Assembly (NCBI GenBank): GCA_050012355.1
Contig: JBEKHI010000488.1
Span: 1 to 5,675 of the forward strand
Direction of reading: 5' to 3'
DNA: 5,675 nucleotides
DNA from: JBEKHI01 sp050012355
Lineage (GTDB): Bacteria > Actinomycetota > Actinomycetes > Streptosporangiales > Streptosporangiaceae
Shown here: positions 1-5,017 of the stretch, piece after piece
Numbering within the stretch: position 1 is the stretch's first letter
Layout of the letters: every line of letters begins with the position of its first letter
Program-made: the position numbers and the translations under genes
Notes under the pieces: model-generated
What the model was told of the DNA's origin: nothing
What the model saw: only the letters and a program-made list of their open reading frames with translations
The model's database searches: none

Positions 1-28
1 GTCGTCCTCGGTGCCCGGTACTCCGCTA

Positions 29-556
29 TCAGGTGGGGACGAGATCACCGTCGGTCCGCGCTCGGTCGTGGTCCTCCGCGGCCCCCGAGACGCTGGTCCC
101 AGGGACCAGGATGTCCTCCGGGACAACCAGGGCCTCAGCGACGGCAACGTCCTCCAGGACGGGAGTCTCCGGGACGACGGCGGTCTGAGCGTCCCCGCCC
201 CCCGTGGCTGACAGTGGCATTGGTTCGAGCGGCCACTGCGGCTTAGCGCGTTCCATGGTGTAGAAGCCGACGAGCAGTGGCCGTCGCTCGGCGGCGCGGA
301 AGCCGCGGCGGGTGAGTGCCTGCTGGCACTTGAACTGGCAGGTGACGCACCCGCCGTCGGCGGCCCGCCGCCGCTGGCGAGCGCGGGCGGCCACCGTGGT
401 ACCGGTAGCGATGCCGGCGACGAGCGCGATGGCCGCGAGGATCGCGGTAACAATACCGAGGGTCGCGGCCGCGTGCCCGACGGGGCCGTGGAGCACGATC
501 GCTCCGATCACGATGATGAAAAGGATTGTTCCGGTTCTAGGAACGTAGCAGCGCAC
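29..556 (-). CDS. Unknown two-helix membrane protein with CxxCxxxC motif
   Basis: A 175-aa protein that I do not recognise. The GTG start at 556 is chosen because AGGAG lies 8 nt upstream (569-565). The same frame stays open for 61 more codons, but that stretch is Arg/Pro-rich and lacks a ribosome site. Two hydrophobic segments (about residues 10-25 and 29-56) are joined by a short HGPVGH turn and followed by the basic run RARQRRR (58-64), which suggests a hairpin in the membrane with both ends in the cytoplasm. Cysteines 70, 73 and 77 form C-x2-C-x3-C, possibly a metal or redox site (inference). Residues 120-175 are acidic and rich in Pro, Val and Glu, with PE-containing repeats (VVPET, VVPED), and look disordered. 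It is preceded by a long gene-free leader. The coding call is fairly safe from the start signals and membrane pattern; the function is unknown. Confidence 0.7.
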   Translation of the reverse strand: MRCYVPRTGTILFIIVIGAIVLHGPVGHAAATLGIVTAILAAIALVAGIATGTTVAARARQRRRAADGGCVTCQFKCQQALTRRGFRAAERRPLLVGFYTMERAKPQWPLEPMPLSATGGGDAQTAVVPETPVLEDVAVAEALVVPEDILVPGTSVSGAAEDHDRARTDGDLVPT

Positions 557-653
557 GGCAGCATCTCCTCCCGCGCTTGTGGCGCTAGGTGCGCACGCCA
601 CGAGACTCCGGACCCGGCGCGGGTTGTGTGCCGGGCGTGCCCATGGCGTGCTG

Positions 654-698
654 AGTGGTGCGTGGCTGGGACCGGACCACGCTCCTTCAGGGACCACT
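654..698 (-). promoter_or_regulatory. Imperfect long hairpin in the leader
   Basis: In minus-strand order, AGTGGT (659-654) pairs with ACCACT (698-693), and GCGTGG pairs with CCACGC (660-665 with 677-682). The two arms are contiguous on one side (654-665) and separated on the other by a 10-nt bulge (683-692). The result is a 12-bp two-part stem with an 11-nt loop. It lies about 100 nt upstream of the GTG start, so it would be in the 5' untranslated RNA if transcription starts upstream of it. I do not recognise it as a known riboswitch class. The pairing is seen directly; a regulatory role is inference. Confidence 0.35.
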
Positions 699-763
699 CT
701 CGGTAATCCGCGTGTGGCCATGCGCCATTGCAGTCCCACTTACTGGATCGTCCAAGCGCAAAG

Positions 764-800
764 AAATGTCAAGATCAATGTCTTAAACGAGACAAATGTC
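764..800. repeat. Three GACATT repeats and a TGTCT-N6-AGACA inverted repeat
   Basis: The heptamers at 764-770, 776-782 and 794-800 all contain AATGTC (GACATT on the minus strand). Between them, TGTCT (779-783) and AGACA (790-794) form a 5-bp inverted repeat with a 6-nt spacer, a layout common for dimeric repressors. On the minus strand a TTGACA hexamer at 772-767 matches the sigma-70 -35 consensus, but no good -10 lies at the normal distance (the best-placed hexamer is GATCCA). This may be an operator/promoter for the 29-556 gene; it is only a candidate. Confidence 0.25.
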
Positions 801-815
801 GGTTAAGCGTTGCGC

Positions 816-860
816 AAAACATCCGTGGAATCGCTGTTAAAACGCAAGATTCTCCGGATG
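816..860 (-). terminator. Candidate intrinsic terminator after the exporter gene
   Basis: Read on the minus strand, CATCCG (860-855) pairs with CGGATG (825-820), and GAATC (852-848) pairs with GATTC (832-828). A 2x2-nt internal loop separates the two stems, and the loop at the tip is 15 nt. Four T residues (819-816) follow directly. The stem begins immediately after the exporter stop codon (864-862). This is a hairpin plus short U-run as expected for factor-independent termination; the large loop and the short U-run are its weak points. Confidence 0.5.
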
Positions 861-861
861 G

Positions 862-2424
862 CTACCTGCGCAATGTCACCGCGGCGAGGGCTCCGGCGGC
901 GAAAACGAGGGCCGCGGAGAGGTAGAGCGCGGCGTGCAGTCCGTCGCCGAACGATGAGTACGCGGCGCTGATCACCTCTTGGACGAGCGCGCCGAAACTG
1001 TTGTACTGAGACGTGTTCTGCGGGATCTGACCGGTTTCCAGCGCGTTGAGCACCAGCCCGCGGAACGCGAGCGGCACCCCGAGCTGGATGAACCGGTGGG
1101 TGAGGTTGGCGGTCAGCTGGCCGTACACGAGGGCGCCGAGCACCGCGACGCCGGTGACCGCGCCGATTTCCCGGCTGGTGTTGGTGGACGACGCCGCCAT
1201 CCCTGACCGCTCCGCTGGGACGGCGGACAGCACGCTGGAGGTGATCGGGACGATCGTGATGCCGATGCCGATGCCCGCGATGGCGAGCGCGATCGCCAGC
1301 GGGACGTAGTCCGGATGCGGACGCACGAACGGGCCGGCCAGCAGCAGCCCGGCGGTGAATAGCGCGCACCCGGTGGTGACCGGCCACCGCGGCCCCGCCC
1401 GCCCGGTCCATATCCCGGACAGCAGCGACGCCGCGATCATCAGCACTGTCATCGGAGCGAACACCGCGGCGATCCGGTACCCGGAGGCATTGGTCACCTC
1501 GTTGAGGTACAGCGCGGTGAAGAAGAAAATGGCGAACGTCGCGAAGTAGGTGCAGAACGCGACGATGTTCGCGACCCCGAAGCCAGGGATGCGGAAGTAC
1601 CTCGGGTTGAGCAGCGGATTCGGCGAGCGCAGCTCCCACCAGATGAAGACTGCGGCGAGCAGCACCGCCAGGCACAGGAACGCGATCACCAGCGGCGAAC
1701 CGAAGCCCGCCGTCTCCGCGTGGATGACCGCGAACACCAGCAACGCGAGCGCCCCGCCGCCGAGGAACGTGCCGGCGGTGTCCACCCGCGCGGCCTGGGG
1801 GTCGGAGCTTTCCGGCAGCACGATGATCGCGGTGATCAGCGCGGCGAGCCCGAAGAACAGGTTGAACCAGAAGATGCCCCGCCAGTTCCAGGCCCCGGTG
1901 ATGGCGCCGCCGATCACCGGCCCGAGCGCCAGTGCCAGCCCGGTGGTCGCAGCCCAGACCCCGACCGCACGGGCGCGCTCACGTTCCCCGGCGAAGATGT
2001 GCCGCAGCATCGAGAGCGTTCCTGGCTCGCTCGCCGCCGCCCCCATCCCCATGATGACCCGGCCCGCGATCAGCGTCCCGGTGTCCGGCGCGAGCGCGCA
2101 CACCACCGATCCGGCGCAGAACACGCCGGCGCCGGTCAGCATGACGATCTTCCGGCCGAGTTCGTCGCCGATCATCCCGCAGGCCAGCATGAGGCTGGCG
2201 AAGCTTAGCGAGTATCCGCCCACGACCCACTGCAGGTCGCTGACTCCCGCCTTCAGGTCGGTCTGCACGCTGCCCAGCGCGACGCTGACCACCGTGTTGT
2301 CGAGGAAGGTCAGGAAGACCAGCGTGCATAGCGTCAGCAGCGCGAGGCGCCGGCCGCCGTGCCCGGGGGTGTTCCGGGGACGGCGGAGCGCGAAGCGCTG
2401 GGTACTCAGCCCGCCGAACTGCAC
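862..2424 (-). CDS. DHA2-family MFS exporter (EmrB/QacA type, 14 helices)
   Basis: A 520-aa proton-driven exporter of the inner membrane, the full length usual for 14-helix DHA2 members. Helix 1 carries the family motif LDNTVVSVAL with Asp42, followed by DLQWVV (63-68). Motif A is GMIGDELGRKIV (83-94). Motif C, typical of antiporters, is at about 162-175 (ALGPVIGG inside). The segment around 407-422, with A-S-S-x-N-x-x-R-E-x-G, is also typical of this family. A long extracytoplasmic stretch (about 436-490) precedes the last helix. The start is GTG at 2424, inside the 3' end of the lipoprotein gene, with only a weak GGGAAA upstream. No better start precedes helix 1, so translational coupling is likely. 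Substrates cannot be read from sequence: drugs, dyes, or lipids/siderophores as in mycobacterial relatives. The family call is certain; the role in drug resistance is not. Confidence 0.93.
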   Translation of the reverse strand: MQFGGLSTQRFALRRPRNTPGHGGRRLALLTLCTLVFLTFLDNTVVSVALGSVQTDLKAGVSDLQWVVGGYSLSFASLMLACGMIGDELGRKIVMLTGAGVFCAGSVVCALAPDTGTLIAGRVIMGMGAAASEPGTLSMLRHIFAGERERARAVGVWAATTGLALALGPVIGGAITGAWNWRGIFWFNLFFGLAALITAIIVLPESSDPQAARVDTAGTFLGGGALALLVFAVIHAETAGFGSPLVIAFLCLAVLLAAVFIWWELRSPNPLLNPRYFRIPGFGVANIVAFCTYFATFAIFFFTALYLNEVTNASGYRIAAVFAPMTVLMIAASLLSGIWTGRAGPRWPVTTGCALFTAGLLLAGPFVRPHPDYVPLAIALAIAGIGIGITIVPITSSVLSAVPAERSGMAASSTNTSREIGAVTGVAVLGALVYGQLTANLTHRFIQLGVPLAFRGLVLNALETGQIPQNTSQYNSFGALVQEVISAAYSSFGDGLHAALYLSAALVFAAGALAAVTLRR

Positions 2425-2936
2425 ACCGATGGCGCTTTCCCGTTATTTTCCAGCGCCAGCAGCTGGCAGAACGTCGCGTCCCCGACCTTCCACGTCCCGC
2501 TCTCGTTTATCGCGGTGCCGGTCTGGTTGCTCAGGGCCGGCGTGCCGCCGAACAGGATGGTGTACTTAACGGAGGCCTGGGTGCCCGTTGAATTGGGCGT
2601 CACTGACAGGACTTTGGCCGTTGTCGACTTGGACATCGCCGAGCCCGCTTGGCCGTCGATGACCGAGCTGAAAGCCTGGCCGTTCTGCAGCAGGGTGATC
2701 TTCTTGGCCGCCGCGGTCGAGCCGCTGAAGAACCCCTCCCAGTTCGCGGTGATCTCGCTTACCGCGGCCGCGCTCCCGCCGGTCGATGACGCGGGGGCAG
2801 ACGTGGTTGCCGACGCGGTCGGGGACGGCGTCGCGGGGGGAGAATTCGATGAACTGGAGCAGGCGGCCAGCCCCGCTATCGAGATCCCGGCTGCCGTGAC
2901 CAGCAGGATCTGGCGCGCCGGACGATGAGTTCCCAT
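2406..2936 (-). CDS. Secreted lipoprotein with MTB12-like C-terminal domain
   Basis: A 176-aa exported lipoprotein. The ATG at 2936 is preferred because GGGAGG (2952-2947) lies 10 nt upstream; the ATG three codons earlier (2945) sits only 1 nt from that site. Positive residues near the start, a hydrophobic core (ILLVTAAGISIAG) and the lipobox LAAC place the lipidated cysteine at residue 26. A Ser/Thr/Pro/Ala-rich spacer follows to about residue 60. The globular part carries a pattern I associate with the actinobacterial low-molecular-weight antigen MTB12 family: WEGFF (66-70), KYTILFGGTPAL (about 124-135) and GTWKVGDATFCQLL (147-160). Cys157 and Cys172 could form a disulfide. The last 19 nt overlap the exporter start, so the two are probably co-translated. 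The molecular function of the MTB12 family is not established. Family assignment is from memory of motifs. Confidence 0.85.
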   Translation of the reverse strand: MGTHRPARQILLVTAAGISIAGLAACSSSSNSPPATPSPTASATTSAPASSTGGSAAAVSEITANWEGFFSGSTAAAKKITLLQNGQAFSSVIDGQAGSAMSKSTTAKVLSVTPNSTGTQASVKYTILFGGTPALSNQTGTAINESGTWKVGDATFCQLLALENNGKAPSVCSSAG

Positions 2937-2946
2937 GGGAGTCATG

Positions 2947-2952
2947 CCTCCC
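2947..2952 (-). promoter_or_regulatory. Ribosome binding site deciding the lipoprotein start
   Basis: GGGAGG on the minus strand. It is 1 nt from the first in-frame ATG (2945) but 10 nt from the second (2936), so the second is favoured and the protein begins MGTHRPARQ. Confidence 0.6.
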
Positions 2953-3016
2953 TAGTTTGGGGTGAGTCAGGCTCTATGTCACGTATGCATTCCCTGAACT
3001 TTATCGTCCTATCCAG

Positions 3017-3050
3017 CGGCATTTGCCGATCCCCGACACATGCGTCAGGG
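3017..3050 (-). terminator. Tandem hairpins after smr, probable end of the ctaB-gntK-smr unit
   Basis: Starting 13 nt after the smr stop on the minus strand, CCCTGAC (3050-3044) pairs with GTCGGGG (3037-3031) across a 6-nt loop, giving 7 pairs with one G-U. A second small hairpin follows directly: CGGC-AAAT-GCCG (3028-3017). No U-run follows, which is common for actinomycete terminators. The remaining gap to the lipoprotein start must hold that gene's promoter, but I could not identify one with confidence. Confidence 0.4.
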
Positions 3051-3063
3051 AAGCAGGTTCGCG

Positions 3064-3351
3064 CTAGTGTCGACTGTGCTTACCCGGGGGGCGACCCCCG
3101 GACTCCCGGAAATGTACGAATATCCGCCCGAAGTTCTTGGAGTCCTTTTCCACGCGATGGTACAGCGGCTTGATGTCCTTGCGCTCAAGGAAACGCAGCA
3201 CGTGCTTCTTGAGCTGGCCAGACCCCTTGCCCGGGATGATCTCCACCGATGAAGCCTTCTTGGCGACGGCCTGGTGGATGATGTCCTCGAGCGCCTTGTC
3301 GATCTCCCCGCCGTGGTTGTAGATGTCATGCAGGTCCAGATGCAGCTTCAT
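3064..3351 (-). CDS. Stand-alone Smr-domain protein (small MutS-related)
   Basis: A 95-aa protein made almost entirely of one Smr domain, the fold found at the C terminus of MutS2 and in stand-alone nicking nucleases. It shows the two domain hallmarks: LDLHDI near the start (residues 5-10, giving the D-x-H pair) and IIPGKGSGQLKKHV (about 38-51), the glycine-rich GKGxGxL loop. The second motif has Pro where many Smr proteins have His (IIHGKG). AGGAG lies 4 nt before the ATG at 3351, a clear start. The short Lys/Arg tail after IFVHFRE (GRPPGKHSRH) lies outside the domain. It follows gntK by 78 nt on the same strand. Members act on DNA or RNA, so a nucleic-acid role is likely, but nuclease activity is not shown by sequence and no mutS is nearby. 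Confidence 0.85.
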   Translation of the reverse strand: MKLHLDLHDIYNHGGEIDKALEDIIHQAVAKKASSVEIIPGKGSGQLKKHVLRFLERKDIKPLYHRVEKDSKNFGRIFVHFRESGGRPPGKHSRH

Positions 3352-3399
3352 AGGTCTCCTTTCTTTCCTGGTTGGTGCTGCATTACCCGCACTCTTTCA

Positions 3400-3420
3400 T
3401 GGTTGGTGTCACACCCACCA
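3400..3420. promoter_or_regulatory. 21-bp near-perfect palindrome between gntK and smr
   Basis: TGGTTGGTGT (3400-3409) and ACACCCACCA (3411-3420) are inverted copies with one mismatch in ten, around a single central C. It begins 9 nt after the gntK stop. With almost no spacer, it suits a dimeric DNA-binding protein. As RNA it would give a stem with a 3-nt loop and no following U-run. The half-sequence GGTTGGTG recurs as a direct repeat at 3370-3377. Operator or transcript-processing/attenuation site are both possible. Confidence 0.35.
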
Positions 3421-3429
3421 GGATCGGAG

Positions 3430-3951
3430 TCAGCCGACGCAGCGACCAGTGCCGTTGCCCGGCTGAAGCGCTTCCAGAACCCGCTCGGCCGTGATGTTCG
3501 GGTCCGGTGACGTCTGCACGACCAGCACGCGCTCATCGGGAGCCGGGGGCTCGAACGCGGCGAGCTGGCTCTCCAGCAGCTTGGCGGGGAAGAAGTGCCC
3601 GGGCCTGGTGGCGAGCCGGTCATGAAGTTCCTCGGGGCTGGCCTCGAGGAACACGATGCGTGCCTCCGGCCGCCCGGCCAGCAACTGGTCCCGGTAGGCG
3701 CGCCTGAGCGCGGAGCAGGCCACCACCGCGGACTCACCGGCCGCGATCCGCTCGTCCATCCACGCGCCGATGGCCGCCAGCCAGGGGGCCCGGTCGGCGT
3801 CGGTCAGCGGCAGCCCGGCCCGCATCTTGCGGATGTTGGCCTCGGAGTGAAACGCGTCCGCGTCGGCGAACCGCCAGTGCCTAGACCCGGCGACCAGCGC
3901 ACCCACGGTTGTCTTGCCGCTCCCGGCGATGCCGCCCATTATCAGGATCAC
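3430..3951 (-). CDS. gntK: Gluconokinase (EC 2.7.1.12)
   Basis: A 173-aa cytoplasmic kinase that phosphorylates D-gluconate with ATP to 6-phosphogluconate, feeding the pentose phosphate pathway. The P-loop is GIAGSGKT (residues 7-14). The gluconate-site block FADADAFHSEANIRKM (28-43) is followed by LTDADRAPWL (49-58), CSALRRAYRD (79-88) and the segment RPGHFFPAKLLESQ (116-129), all characteristic of the GntK/IdnK family rather than of shikimate kinases. The length is normal. The GTG start at 3951 gives the usual short strand before the P-loop (MILIMGG); the ribosome site is weak (AGGCTGG). Only 17 nt separate it from the ctaB stop, so co-transcription is likely. No gluconate permease or GntR-type regulator is visible in the window. 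Confidence 0.93.
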   Translation of the reverse strand: MILIMGGIAGSGKTTVGALVAGSRHWRFADADAFHSEANIRKMRAGLPLTDADRAPWLAAIGAWMDERIAAGESAVVACSALRRAYRDQLLAGRPEARIVFLEASPEELHDRLATRPGHFFPAKLLESQLAAFEPPAPDERVLVVQTSPDPNITAERVLEALQPGNGTGRCVG

Positions 3952-3967
3952 GCTTCGCCAGCCTACG

Positions 3968-4915
3968 TCAGTGAATTAGTGAGTCCACGCCGACGGCAAG
4001 GAAGAGCAGGGTCAGGTAGATGATCGAGCCGTGGAACAGCCGCATCGTGCGGATCTCGCCGTCCCGGCGGGCCCGGGCGTACAGGCTGTGCACCTCGTAC
4101 AGGAAAGCCGCGCCGAGCAGCACCGCGCTCACCCCGTACACCGGTCCCATGGCCACCGGCCACAACGCGACCGAGGCGGCCACCATGAGCCAGCTGTGCA
4201 CCACGGTCTCGGCGAGCACTCGCTTGCCGGTGGCGACCACCGGGAGCATCGGGATGCCCGCGCGCCGGTAGTCGTCCTTGTACTTGATGGCCAGCGCCCA
4301 GAAGTGCGGCGGTTGCCAGAAGAACACGACGAGGAACAGCAGCACCGCGGCCAGGGACAGCGTGCCGGTGGCGGCGGCCCAGGCGATCAGCACTGGTGCC
4401 GAGCCGCAGACGCCGCCCCACAGCGTGGACTGTGAGGTGCGCCGCTTCAGCAGCAGCGTGTAGACGACGACGTAGTAAACGATCGCGCCCAAGGTCAGCG
4501 CCGCGGCGAGCAGGTTGGTGACCACCGCGAACGCGACGACCGAGATCACCCCGATGACGAGGCCGAAGATCAGCGCCGCCCGCGGCGAGACGGTGGCCTT
4601 CACCAGGGGACGGCCCCTGGTCCGGCGCATCACCTCGTCGATGTCCCGGTCGATGTAGCAGTTGAGCGCGTTCGCGCTGCCGGCCGCCAGCGCGCCGCCG
4701 AGCACCACGACCGTGGTGACAAGCAGCGAGGGCAGCCCGTGGTACGCGAGAAACAGCGTGGGCACCGCGGTGATCAGCAGCAGTTCGACGATCCGCGGCT
4801 TGGTGAGTGCGACGTACGCCTTCACGATCACGGTCGCCCTGGCCGTCCGTCCCAGGCTGGGTACGGCGACTGGGACTTGCCCCGCGTCGGGACGCGTCAC
4901 GTTAAGCAAGCTCAC
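3968..4915 (-). CDS. ctaB: Heme O synthase (protoheme IX farnesyltransferase)
   Basis: A UbiA-type membrane prenyltransferase that joins farnesyl diphosphate to heme B to give heme O, the precursor of heme A for the aa3 cytochrome oxidase. With the GTG at 4915 it has 315 aa and about nine helices. The first aspartate motif, N-x3-D-x3-D, is NCYIDRDID (85-93), followed by RRTRGRPL. A second conserved block, with LLLKRRTSQSTLWGG (154-168), and the loop YKDDYRRAGIPMLP (212-225) match CtaB/CyoE and separate it from UbiA and MenA. The GTG at 4915 has an imperfect AAGGTGGGG site 10 nt upstream. An in-frame GTG at 4957 would add 14 residues without a ribosome site, and 4900 is a third option. Residues before about 30 are variable in the family, so homology does not fix the start. 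gntK follows by 17 nt. Confidence 0.93.
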   Translation of the reverse strand: MSLLNVTRPDAGQVPVAVPSLGRTARATVIVKAYVALTKPRIVELLLITAVPTLFLAYHGLPSLLVTTVVVLGGALAAGSANALNCYIDRDIDEVMRRTRGRPLVKATVSPRAALIFGLVIGVISVVAFAVVTNLLAAALTLGAIVYYVVVYTLLLKRRTSQSTLWGGVCGSAPVLIAWAAATGTLSLAAVLLFLVVFFWQPPHFWALAIKYKDDYRRAGIPMLPVVATGKRVLAETVVHSWLMVAASVALWPVAMGPVYGVSAVLLGAAFLYEVHSLYARARRDGEIRTMRLFHGSIIYLTLLFLAVGVDSLIH

Positions 4916-4965
4916 CTGGTATCGACCCCACCTTCCGGCCCGGATGAGGCCGAGCACTACAACTC

Positions 4966-4971
4966 ATAGTA
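4966..4971 (-). promoter_or_regulatory. Candidate -10 box for ctaB
   Basis: TACTAT on the minus strand (4971-4966) resembles the sigma-70 TANNNT box. It would place the transcript start near 4960-4958. The expected -35 position reads GTACGC, a poor match. If real, the leader to the 4915 start is about 44 nt, and the in-frame GTG at 4957 would be almost leaderless. Confidence 0.3.
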
Positions 4972-5017
4972 CTGGGCGGGTCTGGCTCGCGTACGCAGGG
5001 TCGGTGTGAGATGCGTT

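Larger units (their letters stand above)
557..815. other. Gene-free leader region upstream of the unknown membrane protein
   Basis: With the terminator that follows at 816-860, this forms the only gene-free stretch of about 300 bases in the window. I see no convincing coding frame on either strand: open frames are rich in Arg, Pro and His and lack ribosome sites. The part nearest the exporter (about 740-815) is visibly richer in A+T than its surroundings and carries short repeats. The part nearest the membrane-protein gene is G+C-rich and can fold into a long hairpin (654-698). It most likely holds the promoter and 5' leader of the 29-556 gene, although I could not place a convincing -10 box. 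Confidence 0.5.

Noticed and set aside
557..739. A 61-codon N-terminal extension of the unknown membrane protein
   Set aside because: The frame is open, but its composition (Arg, Pro, Ala, Trp) is non-coding-like, no ribosome site precedes it, and a strong AGGAG site fits the GTG at 556.
803..1675. A 290-codon minus-strand frame inside the exporter gene
   Set aside because: Arg/His/Gly-rich, no recognisable motif, and overlapped throughout by the DHA2 frame, which has all expected motifs.
1550..2569. A 339-codon plus-strand open frame opposite the exporter and lipoprotein genes
   Set aside because: It is antisense to two genes with clear family motifs. Its product is a low-complexity Ser/Pro/Arg/Ala mixture with no domain, as expected for a shadow frame in high-GC DNA.
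2991..3051. TCCCTGA / TCAGGGA 7-bp inverted repeat across 47 nt
   Set aside because: The right arm is better used in the local CCCTGAC/GTCGGGG hairpin; arms this short over this distance are expected by chance.
4989..4996. GCGTACGC palindrome upstream of ctaB
   Set aside because: Eight-base palindromes are common in G+C-rich DNA, and nothing else supports a binding site here.
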